Source of the DNA: a virus
Length of the DNA stretch: 23,756 bases
IMG/VR virus record: IMGVR_UViG_3300032331_002486
Location: 1 to 23,756 of that record
Strand: one strand, 5' to 3'
A program made the position numbers and the translations under genes. The notes below the pieces were generated by a model, which was not told the origin of the DNA, made no database searches, and was given only the letters and a program-made list of their open reading frames with translations. Shown here in pieces: positions 1 to 9,002 of the stretch (position 1 is its first letter; each line of letters begins with the position of its first letter).

Positions 1-1027
1 ACCTTATATTTGATATTAAATCTCCAGAATAGATTAAATTCTTATAAATAGCTGAAAAAGATCCTTCTACAGTAATAGGAGTATTTATTTGTCTAACTAC
101 TGGGTAAACATAACCTAATGTTTTTACAAGTTCTCTGTCTAATGGAATATTAAAATTAAAACCTTGAATCGCGGAGTCTTGTATGATTATATTTGACTTA
201 GTTTTAGAAACTGAATTTGCATCATATACATCTACCGTTATTTCTCCGGGTAATAATACTGAAATTGAGTTACCTATTTCTTCGTATGCCGTGTTGTAAT
301 TAGGAATAGAAAAACGAACTCCTGTATTCAGTAATCCACTTTTGGGTTCAACGAATGGGGACACTGCATTTGTTCCAGAAGAATAATAAAGTACATTATG
401 TGCCGTACAATTAACTGAAGCTGTTGGAATTTCGTTAACTTTGGCGTTTACTCCATAAGAAGTTATATAGCAATTACCAAAAGCTAATACAGGGAATCCA
501 GAAATGTTAGAATTTATAACATCTGTAGGATTTGGATTTATAGACAAGAAAATATTTCTTTGGTCTCTGTATTTAAATGGATATTTAAATGTATTGTTTG
601 TTGGTATCGTTAAATCAGTATTGTAAGCGAATCCTTGATCTCCGAAAGTGAATCCTGATAATATATTTCCACTAGGATAGACTTGCCCACCATCAAATTG
701 ATCTAAATTTGGAGGTCCAAGCTCTACATAAAATCCAAGTCTTGCTTCGTTTCTTAAATCCTTAATGTTATAATTAAAGCTGAGATTTATCTCTGGTGGC
801 TTTAAATTATAATCATAAATTGTAGAAGCGTTTCCGATTTCAGTAAACCTTGCTGGCTGAGTAGATATTTGATAACTAAACTGATTTACTCTTTTAAGAG
901 GTTGAATTAAATTATAAACTCCTGTTGGCAAAAGAGAACCATTAGCATCACAAAAATGATAACCGCTTGCTGGAGCGGGTCCAACAAGCAACAACTGGTT
1001 ATTATAGATTACTCTATTTGTAGGCAT
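1..1027 (-). CDS. Putative tail-type structural protein (partial, C-terminus outside window)
   Basis: The frame is open from an ATG at 1027 to the window edge, giving at least 342 residues without a stop. It starts MPTNRVIYNNQLLLVGPAPA. The composition is typical of beta-rich virion proteins: many Asn, Tyr, Ser, Pro and Gly, few charged residues and no enzyme motif. A stretch reading CYITSYGVNAKVNEIPTASV resembles wording seen in tail-tube-like proteins. The start codon overlaps the portal stop (TAATG), so translation is probably coupled and the gene is the last visible member of the packaging and structural operon. I infer a virion, probably tail, protein; the exact component cannot be named from this fragment. 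Confidence 0.75.
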   Translation of the reverse strand, partial: MPTNRVIYNNQLLLVGPAPASGYHFCDANGSLLPTGVYNLIQPLKRVNQFSYQISTQPARFTEIGNASTIYDYNLKPPEINLSFNYNIKDLRNEARLGFYVELGPPNLDQFDGGQVYPSGNILSGFTFGDQGFAYNTDLTIPTNNTFKYPFKYRDQRNIFLSINPNPTDVINSNISGFPVLAFGNCYITSYGVNAKVNEIPTASVNCTAHNVLYYSSGTNAVSPFVEPKSGLLNTGVRFSIPNYNTAYEEIGNSISVLLPGEITVDVYDANSVSKTKSNIIIQDSAIQGFNFNIPLDRELVKTLGYVYPVVRQINTPITVEGSFSAIYKNLIYSGDLISNIR

Positions 1028-2913
1028 TAGATTTTACTATGGTAAAGCAAACTAGCCATATAAGAATCTACTTGATGTTCACAAGCAATTTCGTGAATTT
1101 CTTCGATTCTCTTTGGATTTTTATCTACAGGAGACTCAACGTATTCGGATATCTTAGAATACCAGTTACTCTTTTCTTCATTGGCAACTATAATTTTTGT
1201 AATATCAAGAGCTACATCTTTTTGTTTATCGTTTAGCTTTTTAAGCTTATGCTTTTTCTTTAAAAGATTCTCTACTTCAGTACCTAATTTATTTGTAGCT
1301 TCTACTATGTCTTTTAGTTTGGTTACGCTATAATTTGCTTTAGAAGAAGTACCAACTGGTTTAACATTTTTAGTTGTTTGCTTAATTCCAGTAGTTCCTG
1401 ACGGTCTTCCAGCATCCATCTTAGGACCGCCAATTAGAGGTTGATAAAATCCTTTATCTTTTAGATCAACAAAATTAGTTTGAGACTGAATTGACTCATC
1501 TGGATTTGGTAGCACACCTGTTTCGATAGCTTTAAGACCTTCTTCTGGAGTAAGAACTCCAAGTTCAATAAGACGAGTGTAAATTCTGTTAAGATTTTGA
1601 TCTGTTTTAAGATCCATATCTTCGAAGAATGGAGTAGGGAATATTTTAAACCCAATTTCTTTAGAGATTCTCTTAACTTCAGGGAGTAAAAAGTCAGTTA
1701 TAAAAGCTTGACGAGCTTGCATTAATTTCTGCCCCAAAAGAGAAACCTTTGTGGTAGTATTTGCAAACTTCTCGTTTCCAATTAGGATATTATTTAATCC
1801 GACATTGATATCTTTATCAATTACCTCATACTTCTTTGGATCAAGGATGTCAGCAACTTGAGGAATAATAAATTCAGCTTTTGTTGTGTAATCTGCAATA
1901 AGAACTCTTCCAATCGATTGATTAGTAAAGAGGTTTTGCATCGTTTTCAAGTTCTCTTGGTTTACTCCACCTTTATCAGGTTCAGTTCCCATTGTGACAA
2001 GAAGAACGACTTGCTGAATAGTTCTAGTAAGAGCCATATCCATGCGGCGCATTTCGATTTTGGCACTTATGTCTTCAAGAACTGGAAATCCCATTGGCAC
2101 AGCAAAGGGTTCATAGTCTTGTTTCTTGTAAAACACAGCATAAAACTTCTTAGTATCTAAATGTAATAGAACTGCTGTAGCTTTTCCTTTTAAAACTTGC
2201 TCTTTAACGAGAGGATCAAGAGAGTTTAATATTTCTTGGTCTTCTTCTGTTCTTGGATGTCTAATTTGCTCAAGCTCGTAATCAGTTAATACTTTATAAT
2301 ACTGCCCTCTATTAAAAGAAAGGTTGCCATTAACTTGAACATCTGCTGGATTGATAATTATATATCTAGCGGGTAAAGAAACCTTCGCAGCTAAAGCTTG
2401 TGAACCAAAAACTTGGCTAATTTTAGACACATCTTCTTGTTTAATATCAGTGTCGTATCTATAAATGAAAACATTTCCAGAACGGTAATACTCTCTGAAG
2501 AACTTGTCTTGAAGAGCAGTAATATTTATCTTATTGAATAAGGCTTGGAAGAAATCTCTTGAACTTTTATTGCCACCTTTAAGATGTAAATGCCCACAAG
2601 AGAGTTCCGACATCAAATCAATAGTATTTCTGAACAAACCAAAGTTGTAATAAGCTTTTTGGCATAGAATTACAGTGTCTCTTACGTCAACATTAGACTT
2701 ATTGTAATTATAACCAGTGGCATAGTTAAATGGCACCATGCCTTCATCAATATTGCGAAAACGATCTGTTCTCTCAATAGTTGATGCGGCATTTCTACGG
2801 CTTCTCGTCTCAGTGACTTTGCTTGCTACACCGCCATGAGCAGGAGTAGAGCCTTCCACCATCATTGGAGCGAAAGAAGATTCCTCAAATTTTTCTTTTT
2901 TAACCTTTGCCAT
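1027..2913 (-). CDS. Portal protein
   Basis: The product is 628 aa, a usual size for portals of large myo- or siphophages. Portals form the dodecameric ring at the capsid vertex through which DNA is packaged and to which the tail attaches. The N-terminal 60 residues are charged and low in complexity. A portal-like core follows: YNFGLFRNTIDLMSELSCGH around residue 90, a YRSGNVFIYRYD strand around 143, then helical segments (residues 280-420) with IDKDINVGLNNILIG. The C-terminus is a Lys-rich tail ending in a helical, His-containing segment. It sits directly downstream of the large terminase (24-bp gap), the classic order in tailed phages, and that context strengthens the call. The start ATG follows AT-rich sequence with no convincing Shine-Dalgarno site. 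Confidence 0.85.
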   Translation of the reverse strand: MAKVKKEKFEESSFAPMMVEGSTPAHGGVASKVTETRSRRNAASTIERTDRFRNIDEGMVPFNYATGYNYNKSNVDVRDTVILCQKAYYNFGLFRNTIDLMSELSCGHLHLKGGNKSSRDFFQALFNKINITALQDKFFREYYRSGNVFIYRYDTDIKQEDVSKISQVFGSQALAAKVSLPARYIIINPADVQVNGNLSFNRGQYYKVLTDYELEQIRHPRTEEDQEILNSLDPLVKEQVLKGKATAVLLHLDTKKFYAVFYKKQDYEPFAVPMGFPVLEDISAKIEMRRMDMALTRTIQQVVLLVTMGTEPDKGGVNQENLKTMQNLFTNQSIGRVLIADYTTKAEFIIPQVADILDPKKYEVIDKDINVGLNNILIGNEKFANTTTKVSLLGQKLMQARQAFITDFLLPEVKRISKEIGFKIFPTPFFEDMDLKTDQNLNRIYTRLIELGVLTPEEGLKAIETGVLPNPDESIQSQTNFVDLKDKGFYQPLIGGPKMDAGRPSGTTGIKQTTKNVKPVGTSSKANYSVTKLKDIVEATNKLGTEVENLLKKKHKLKKLNDKQKDVALDITKIIVANEEKSNWYSKISEYVESPVDKNPKRIEEIHEIACEHQVDSYMASLLYHSKI

Positions 2914-2937
2914 AAGCCTAATAATTAATTACACATT

Positions 2938-4779
2938 TTAAATTAAAATTGGTGTAAATCCCGCAGCTACTATTTTATTTTCAGTAGTCATGATATCATT
3001 ATAGCATTTGGAACCCCATTTACCTAACATTAAAGCAGTGTAATTATCTTTTCTTGCTCTATTAGGGGAATTAGAACGCTTTAAGTGTTGAGGAAGATCG
3101 AAATTAACAGACCCACGGCTACTAGTAGTAAACTCAACTAATGAGCATTGCTTTTTGGTATTATAAACAAGCAGATCTTGGTGTTCAATTAAGTCTAATT
3201 TATTCCAGTCCTTGTTTTCTTCTACGAAGATTATATCTTCTGGTATTCTTTTATTTATTTCTTCATTAAAGAAGCTCTCATTAGCTACCGTCTTTGAAGC
3301 AAACCAGATTTTCTTATAGTCAATTGCTGCTTGCAGATTTTCATTGCCTCTTCTAATGAAGGTAGTAGTGAATACTTGAGTTACTGCTATTTGTTTATTC
3401 TCAAGGTTATATTGACTCTTGGCTTTTTGAACCATTCTTGAATATTCAATACCTTCAAGGTCAGAATCAAAGTCAATAAACTTAATCTTCTCAGACTCTG
3501 AGTTTACAAATTGAGATTCATTATAAGTATTGAAGAAAATATCAGCACCAGCATTATCGCATATGATATAAACAATATTAAAGCTAGTCATTAAATAATG
3601 GAAGTACTTAATATGAGTATTTAAGCTGCCAAGACCAGCATAAGCATGAACGAGAACGTCATTTTTGTTTTCTCGGTCTATCTCTAAGATTGCCATTGCG
3701 AAATAGTCAGCATTTGGACTGTCGCTCATGTTGGGGTCCATTGCTAATACATATTGCTTACCACTGTCTCCCTTAATTTGAGAATGAGGTCTCTCTTCGA
3801 ACTTAAGAGTACATTCTTCCATTTTCTTCATGCTGAAATAAGAATCACTACCATCAGTAAATTGAGCGCAATACTCTCTCAAGAAAGAAGCGTGAGAAGA
3901 TCCGCCGTTTTGTGCCTCTTCTGTAATTGAAGAATCTATCATCTCTGGAGGAAGAGACTCATAGCTTAATTGAGAAACGAAATAAGTAGCACTTGTTGGT
4001 TCCTTTGAATAAATATTATCGCACCACTCTTTGTAAGTCTTATAGAGATTCTCAAAAGTATAAGAAGCCGAAGACAAGGCGATCATTTTAGAAGTATTCT
4101 TGAACTCCATGCGGTCAGCTTCAGTCATTGCGCCTTGTGCAATTAATTCATTCTCTTGTTCGCGAATACTAATACGCTCTTTGATATCTTGAGGCACAAT
4201 CAAGAATGGCATTAATACATTTTTGATAATGTCTTCTGGTAATAATAAGAACTCGTCTAGCACAAGAACATTAGCACGGAAACCACGAATCTTTTCGCCG
4301 CTTAGAGGAATAGCTTTTATTGAGCCTTCATTAATTGACCAATCGTATTCATCATTGCGCTTCGACTTTGCGCCGAATGCTTGCATCAAAAGGTCTGCGC
4401 CTTTAGATTCGGTAATCTTTTCTATTGAATTGAAGATGCTTCTTGCTGTTCTGAAAGTTGGGCCAGCAATTAAGATTTTACTCTTAGGCTCAAAGATACA
4501 CTGTAAGAAACAAAACACCGCAGCAGAGAAAGATTTAGAAGCTCCACGACCCCACACGTTCATGCAGAAGTTTCGATTCAGCATTCCTTTGATTACGATC
4601 TCTTGATAAGGCCATAATTTTATACCTGAAATTAGCTCTGTAGTTATCCCTATATTTGAGCGCAAAAACTTAGCTAAAGTTATCTTGGCTTCTTTATCTT
4701 CAAGAGTATCTTTTAGTCTAGAATATTCATCATTTAGATTTGGAATTATTCTATTGTATTTTTCTGGGGTATACCACAT
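2938..4779 (-). CDS. Terminase large subunit (ATPase and nuclease)
   Basis: This 613-aa protein is the DNA-packaging motor. The ATPase part shows a Walker A-like loop WGRGASKS (residues 76-83), a Walker B strand with catalytic acid VLVLDE (171-176) and a coupling motif SSAS (236-239). The C-terminal RNase H-like nuclease shows its first acid in LAMDPN (Asp348) and a second in IICDNAGAD (Asp408). The WGRGxxKS variant is familiar from T4-like terminases. Length and motif spacing are normal, with no sign of an intron or intein. It starts 1 bp after the stop of the ERCC4-type nuclease gene (TAATATG), so translation is probably coupled. Confidence in function is very high; the phage subgroup cannot be assigned from motifs alone. 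Confidence 0.96.
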   Translation of the reverse strand: MWYTPEKYNRIIPNLNDEYSRLKDTLEDKEAKITLAKFLRSNIGITTELISGIKLWPYQEIVIKGMLNRNFCMNVWGRGASKSFSAAVFCFLQCIFEPKSKILIAGPTFRTARSIFNSIEKITESKGADLLMQAFGAKSKRNDEYDWSINEGSIKAIPLSGEKIRGFRANVLVLDEFLLLPEDIIKNVLMPFLIVPQDIKERISIREQENELIAQGAMTEADRMEFKNTSKMIALSSASYTFENLYKTYKEWCDNIYSKEPTSATYFVSQLSYESLPPEMIDSSITEEAQNGGSSHASFLREYCAQFTDGSDSYFSMKKMEECTLKFEERPHSQIKGDSGKQYVLAMDPNMSDSPNADYFAMAILEIDRENKNDVLVHAYAGLGSLNTHIKYFHYLMTSFNIVYIICDNAGADIFFNTYNESQFVNSESEKIKFIDFDSDLEGIEYSRMVQKAKSQYNLENKQIAVTQVFTTTFIRRGNENLQAAIDYKKIWFASKTVANESFFNEEINKRIPEDIIFVEENKDWNKLDLIEHQDLLVYNTKKQCSLVEFTTSSRGSVNFDLPQHLKRSNSPNRARKDNYTALMLGKWGSKCYNDIMTTENKIVAAGFTPILI

Positions 4780-4780
4780 A

Positions 4781-5719
4781 TTATAGCATTTTTAGATCAT
4801 AGCAAAGCTGGAGATCGTATTTAAAGAAGTTCTCATCAGTAGAGAACATCTTTTCTATGATTCGAACAGACTCTTTGCGCCCTTTTGCAAATAAGAATTG
4901 CACATGGGGATATTTCTGAATTAACTCTCTGACATTATGGAATATAAACTCAGGGTTTACCTTTGTAGCTTTCTTGTATACATGAGGAAGATAATTAAAA
5001 GACAGAGCATTACTTAAACTCTCTTCTACAATGATAACCATGTTAGCTTTAGCTTCACTGGCTTTCTCAATCTCTCGACAAAACCTTTCGTAACCGGCGC
5101 TTAGTGTTCCAATAAAATCAGAAATAGACTTTCTTTCAAAATAAAGTTTGCCATCATAGCTTGGATGACTAAATCCATAATCTCCAAACTTAAGAGTACG
5201 AACTTCAGATGCCATATTAAATATAAACGGCTTCTGCTCTCGGGTATCAATGTAAATGATTGACCCTTTGGTTTGTAATGGTGCTAAATTATCTAAACTC
5301 TCTGGGTATATGTATTTATTTTTAAATCCAAGATCTCCAGCAAACTTATAATAGTCACCAAAAATTTCTTGTAAGTAAATAACACTTGGACTTAGCACAC
5401 TACGAAGCTCAACTTGAGATGGAGTATATTCTAGACCTTTCTTTTCTTTTCTCTTAATGAGAAAGTCTTTGCAGTACTCTTTCTGTTTCTCTAGTGACTG
5501 AGCTTTGAGCCAGTTTTTTAGATTATTTTTATTGTTGAAGTCAGTATTAAAGTACTGCTCTTTATTCTTGTAAATAATTATGGACTTATCGAAAGCATCA
5601 TAGCGAGGATGATGCTGTTGATAGTATTCTATTACTCTTAGTTTGTGAGCTTTGAGATGGCGATTAAAGTCTGCATCTAACTCATAAGCTTTTTGACATA
5701 TTTTACATGTTTCAGCCAT
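4781..5719 (-). CDS. ERCC4/XPF-type nuclease with N-terminal C2H2 zinc finger
   Basis: The 312-aa protein begins with a zinc finger (Cys5, Cys8, His21, His25; CKICQKAYELDADFNRHLKAH trimmed to its ligands). After a helical linker, residues 153-230 carry the XPF/MUS81-type nuclease signature: IYIDTREQ with Asp158, GD at 179-180, and ERK at 195-197 followed by Asp201. This is the GD...ERKxxxD metal-binding pattern of that family. Such nucleases cut branched or structured DNA. Directly upstream of the large terminase it could resolve branched replicative DNA before packaging, the role T4 gives to endonuclease VII; that is inference. The start overlaps the previous gene by 8 bp and has a GAGGTG sequence 5-10 bases upstream, one of few plausible Shine-Dalgarno sites here. 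Confidence 0.88.
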   Translation of the reverse strand: MAETCKICQKAYELDADFNRHLKAHKLRVIEYYQQHHPRYDAFDKSIIIYKNKEQYFNTDFNNKNNLKNWLKAQSLEKQKEYCKDFLIKRKEKKGLEYTPSQVELRSVLSPSVIYLQEIFGDYYKFAGDLGFKNKYIYPESLDNLAPLQTKGSIIYIDTREQKPFIFNMASEVRTLKFGDYGFSHPSYDGKLYFERKSISDFIGTLSAGYERFCREIEKASEAKANMVIIVEESLSNALSFNYLPHVYKKATKVNPEFIFHNVRELIQKYPHVQFLFAKGRKESVRIIEKMFSTDENFFKYDLQLCYDLKML

Positions 5720-6830
5720 TTAACACCTCATCCTCTGAAATTCCTAAGATACGACACTTGATTTCATCCATTGTAGAGAGGCGATCTATTTCATTCTTTA
5801 CCATCGCCTTTCTTCTTTCAGCAAGTTTTAATAATTGCATACGAGACTCTTCTTCTTTCCACATTTGAACTAGATTAAGGATGCTGGCGTTCTCTTTTAT
5901 TTGCTTGCTAAGACGATCACTTCGCTTTACCTTAAGGTCATTAAGAAGTTTTTGTTGGCGAATGGTCGATTGGTTGTATTCGTCTCTTGCTCCGCTGATT
6001 GCTTCAATAAGAGCCATTGGCAATTTGCCGCCGCCATCAATTTCTACATCAATTTGATTTTGAAGAGTTTGAATTGTCTCTTGAATATTAGCAGAGATTA
6101 CTACTTCAGTAGCTAGAACAATATATTGATCTACTTCTTCTTGAGTAAGGTCTGGTTTATCAAATGTATAACGGACAAAAGAGCTTTCAAATAACTCACG
6201 ATCAATATTAGAAGAATAACTATTTATTTGATGCAAAAAACGATAAGTATGCATGTATCCAATGATAGCATTAATAGAAGCCTTCTGGCGTGAAGTGACT
6301 TTATCTTTATCAATGCCTTCATGAACATACTTGTTGATGCGAAAAAGCATTCGCTCAAAAGTTTTTGGCGGCATGTATTGAGAATCTGCAAGACTCTCTG
6401 TGTCTCTTTGTGATACTGGACCTGCTTGAATTACTTTCTGGTCAAGAGTTTTAATGAAATCAATTACAGTACGAGTCTCTTGACTGAGACTAGTAAGGTT
6501 TTGATTATTGAAAATACTTTTAGTAATCTCAAGTGCGCCCATTGAACCTGCATTGTTAGCAGCAAACTCTTTTTGATCTGAAGATAATTCAATCTTATCT
6601 TTTGCCAAGTATTCGTATGAAGCTCTTGCTTTAATTTGCCTTGTGGACAAGAACTCTTTAACTTTCTTACCGTGCCAACTTCTACCGTCTGCGCCTTCAA
6701 CGTTAGGAAAAGCAAGCCTGACAAGTTCAAGCAAAGAAGGAGGATTAGTAGGGCGATTGTTCCACTCATTTAAAATTGCCAGCCTCTGTTGGTCATTAAG
6801 TTCTTGAGGTTGATTTTCATTTTCAGCCAT
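5712..6830 (-). CDS. Unrecognised 372-aa protein of the packaging operon, putative DNA-binding
   Basis: No family is recognised with certainty. The protein is almost entirely helical and charged. Two N-terminal segments (about residues 20-65 and 80-125) look like short helix-turn-helix units, including the run SMGALEITKSIFNN. The C-terminal third is a predicted long helix rich in Lys, Glu and Arg. It overlaps both neighbours by 8 bp, so it is translationally embedded between the sigma factor and the ERCC4-type nuclease and two genes from the large terminase. A small-terminase or DNA-bridging role would fit position and helical character. At 372 aa, however, it is larger than typical small terminases, so I leave the function open. 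Confidence 0.8.
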   Translation of the reverse strand: MAENENQPQELNDQQRLAILNEWNNRPTNPPSLLELVRLAFPNVEGADGRSWHGKKVKEFLSTRQIKARASYEYLAKDKIELSSDQKEFAANNAGSMGALEITKSIFNNQNLTSLSQETRTVIDFIKTLDQKVIQAGPVSQRDTESLADSQYMPPKTFERMLFRINKYVHEGIDKDKVTSRQKASINAIIGYMHTYRFLHQINSYSSNIDRELFESSFVRYTFDKPDLTQEEVDQYIVLATEVVISANIQETIQTLQNQIDVEIDGGGKLPMALIEAISGARDEYNQSTIRQQKLLNDLKVKRSDRLSKQIKENASILNLVQMWKEEESRMQLLKLAERRKAMVKNEIDRLSTMDEIKCRILGISEDEVLNG

Positions 6831-7515
6831 AAATTTCTACTTCTCCATTCACAATGCACTTCTTAGCTTTTACAAGTATAGAACGCTTTAAGTTCTTTAT
6901 CTGCTTGTATCCGGGGGAACGATTCTTTTCAGTAGTCTTGAATCCTAGAACTTTTGCGACTTCTTCTTCTCTCTGATTTCTCAAGCAAAGCATCTCATAA
7001 ACTACCCACTCTGCTGGCTTTAATACTTTTCTCAATGCTGATGATAAACTCTGAGTGCTTCTTACAAGGTCGAAGCCTTCGTTAGTCATGTCGTGAACTT
7101 CTTTAATATGATTTTCAAGAGGAAGGGTTACTTTTGTATTGAAAGCATCTTTCTTATTGTTTTCCCAATGAGCATACAAGGGGCACTTCTTACACTGCTC
7201 TCCATATATTGAACAAGAATCGTCCCACTCTGCCGCCGCACACTTCAAACAAGGTCTAGCATAATTACCATAGTTGTTTCTTATAATGTTTTTTATTTGA
7301 TTGGATATGATAATGTTTAACCAAGGGGCAAGGGGCTTTTTCTGATCATATAGGCTCCATTTTTTATAAATATGAATCCTCAATATCTGTTCAACGTCCT
7401 CGAAATCAATCCAAGACAATGCAGCAAGGTTCCACTTGTTTTTGCGTTTGCGAATTTCTTCGTCTACGATAGCAATGTTCTTTTCAAAGGTTTCTTTTTG
7501 GACTTTTTGAGCCAT
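6823..7515 (-). CDS. Phage RNA polymerase sigma factor with Cys-rich insertion
   Basis: The product is 230 aa. Residues 37-80 match sigma-70 region 2 in character: DFEDVEQILRIHIYKKWSLY followed by APWLNIIISNQIKNIIRNN, a helix pair that would bind core RNA polymerase and the -10 strand. Residues 160-215 look like a region 4 helix-turn-helix (LKPAEWVVYEML...EEEVAKVLGF...IKNLKRSIL). Between them lies an unusual Cys cluster (Cys89, Cys92, Cys101, Cys108, Cys111) that could bind zinc. I infer a phage sigma factor for middle or late transcription, in the spirit of T4 gp55, encoded in the same operon as packaging genes. The gene starts 1 bp beyond the zinc-ribbon gene stop and overlaps the next gene by 8 bp. 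Confidence 0.82.
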   Translation of the reverse strand: MAQKVQKETFEKNIAIVDEEIRKRKNKWNLAALSWIDFEDVEQILRIHIYKKWSLYDQKKPLAPWLNIIISNQIKNIIRNNYGNYARPCLKCAAAEWDDSCSIYGEQCKKCPLYAHWENNKKDAFNTKVTLPLENHIKEVHDMTNEGFDLVRSTQSLSSALRKVLKPAEWVVYEMLCLRNQREEEVAKVLGFKTTEKNRSPGYKQIKNLKRSILVKAKKCIVNGEVEIYG

Positions 7516-7516
7516 T

Positions 7517-7915
7517 TTATTTTTGCCTTAATGTACCGGCTTCTTTTTTAAACATTTTAAGAGTTTCTTTTACAGATAGACCTTCTGCTCCTCTTGATCC
7601 AAAACCTACCATGTTATCAGGCAATGTTGCGGCAATCTTTCCAAGAGATTCTTTTCTTGGGCCTTCTGCTTGATACTCAACTTGTAAACCGTTTTCTAAA
7701 TCAGGAATTGATGCATCGCTTTCTTCGTCATCATTTTCATCATCCTGTCCGTCATACTCTTCTTGAGCGCGAACTTTATTTTCTCTTGTCTTTTTATCTT
7801 GTGGCTTTTCTACGATAACACCATAGAATGCTGTGCCGCAAGCAGAGCAAAATTTTGGTTTTGCTTGAACGTATAAATTAGGACTTCCACATTGAGAGCA
7901 GTAAATTTTTTGCAT
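7517..7915 (-). CDS. Small zinc-ribbon protein, first gene of the leftward operon
   Basis: The product is 132 aa. The N-terminus holds a two-knuckle zinc ribbon, CSQCG at residues 6-10 and CSACG at 23-27. A very acidic linker follows (residues 52-68, mostly Asp and Glu), then a basic C-terminus ending in a predicted helix (KETLKMFKKEAGTLRQK). The layout suggests an adaptor or DNA/RNA-polymerase-interacting protein, but the function is unknown. It is first in the operon and lies 1 bp from the sigma factor gene, so the two are surely co-expressed and may act together. A consensus-like promoter ends 13 bp before its ATG. Confidence 0.8.
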   Translation of the reverse strand: MQKIYCSQCGSPNLYVQAKPKFCSACGTAFYGVIVEKPQDKKTRENKVRAQEEYDGQDDENDDEESDASIPDLENGLQVEYQAEGPRKESLGKIAATLPDNMVGFGSRGAEGLSVKETLKMFKKEAGTLRQK

Positions 7916-7928
7916 AATTCATTAATTT

Positions 7929-7957
7929 ATTATAGTTTAATAACGGTAAAAAAGCAA
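7929..7957 (-). promoter_or_regulatory. Sigma-70-like promoter of the leftward packaging operon
   Basis: Read on the minus strand it shows TTGCTT (7952-7957), a 17-bp spacer and a perfect TATAAT (7929-7934). The -10 box ends 13 bases before the ATG of the zinc-ribbon gene. It is the strongest consensus promoter in the left half and the only obvious one serving the operon from 7915 down to the window edge. Confidence 0.75.
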
Positions 7958-7973
7958 GTGTAATTGTAATAGA

Positions 7974-8249
7974 ATGAAGTATTCATTTAAGAATTACGAA
8001 AAAGTTGAATACACCATTAATTGGATCAAACCCCCTAAAGGGTGCTATGGTATATGTGATTCCCCAGAGATGGAGAATCCAAAGATTAAAATTGACCCCG
8101 GATTAACCAAACAAAAGACAGTCAACATTCTAATACATGAAGTATTACACGCATTCTTCTGGCAAGAATCTGAATCAAAAGTAACTAAATGCGCTAATAC
8201 TTTATCAAGACTCATCCACCAAAGGATGAAACAAAAGTTTAATGAATGA
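7974..8249 (+). CDS. Small zincin-like metallopeptidase
   Basis: The product is 91 aa. It contains NILIHEVLHAFFW, with the zinc-binding HExxH motif at residues 55-59 in a hydrophobic helix. Only one domain is present, preceded by a short beta-type segment (YGICDSPEMENPKIKIDPGL). Proteins of this size and motif occur widely in phages as putative SprT- or ImmA-like metallopeptidases of unknown substrate. It is divergent from the leftward operon, sharing the 7916-7973 intergenic region, and its 3' end overlaps the PhoH-like gene tail to tail by 11 bp. No Shine-Dalgarno site is visible; TAATTG lies 7 bases before the ATG and may be a -10 box. Confidence 0.8.
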   Translation: MKYSFKNYEKVEYTINWIKPPKGCYGICDSPEMENPKIKIDPGLTKQKTVNILIHEVLHAFFWQESESKVTKCANTLSRLIHQRMKQKFNE

Positions 8250-8961
8250 TTGACTTGTATTTAGTAATCTTATCAACAATGAATCGGGTAATACCACTTC
8301 TCATAATATCTTCTTGCCCAAGTTTAAAGTATTGAATGCCATTGTCTCGGCTATCTTGGTCTTGAAAGATATCGCAGAACTCTTTGAACCCAGACTTCTT
8401 GCCTAAGTCATTTTGCATAATAGTATCACCACAAATAAATAGCTTACTAAATTTACCCATTCGGGTTGCCGCCGTTACAAGAGAATCAAACATCATATTC
8501 TGACCCTCATCCAAAATAACGGAATTAACGTTAAAGGTATAACCGCGAAGCAGAGAAACAGGATAAGTTTTGATCCTTTCTTGTTTATTTAGTAATTCGA
8601 TGCTGGACTTATTTAGTAATTCTTCTAGCTTATCAAATAGAGGTACGTTATAGAAGAAAGTCTTTTCGTCTAAGTCGCCAGTTAAGAAGCCAGTTTGACC
8701 ATCTGTGCTTTGAATTAGGGATCGGATATATACAATATCAGAAATCTTTTTAGCCTTTAGTAATTCTAGCGAGCAATAAACACTCAGTAGAGTCTTGGCT
8801 GTGCCGGGAAGCCCATCTAGAATGATTATATTAGTAGACTTATCTAAAGCCGCTTGTATAATTTGTTCTTGTTTTGGAGTCCATTTTAATTTACGAATTT
8901 CAAAGTCATCTTTTACTTTGTCTTTTTGGGACACATGTGGGGAATTATCTTTTTTTGACAT
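8239..8961 (-). CDS. phoH: PhoH-like P-loop ATPase
   Basis: The 240-aa protein has the PhoH-family ATPase core: Walker A GLPGTAKT (residues 50-57), a following RSLIQSTDGQTGFLTGDLDEK segment typical of the family, and Walker B with catalytic acid VILDEGQN (148-155). A sensor-like segment LFICGDTIMQNDLG follows. PhoH-like proteins are among the commonest auxiliary genes of environmental phages; they are cytoplasmic nucleotide-binding proteins, related to helicase ATPases, with an uncertain role. The length is normal for the short phage form. The start is an ATG in AT-rich sequence, divergent from the gene at 9003. Confidence 0.93.
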   Translation of the reverse strand: MSKKDNSPHVSQKDKVKDDFEIRKLKWTPKQEQIIQAALDKSTNIIILDGLPGTAKTLLSVYCSLELLKAKKISDIVYIRSLIQSTDGQTGFLTGDLDEKTFFYNVPLFDKLEELLNKSSIELLNKQERIKTYPVSLLRGYTFNVNSVILDEGQNMMFDSLVTAATRMGKFSKLFICGDTIMQNDLGKKSGFKEFCDIFQDQDSRDNGIQYFKLGQEDIMRSGITRFIVDKITKYKSIIH

Positions 8962-9002
8962 TTTAATTAGCCTTACTATTTTAATTACATGTATTATATA
9001 TA

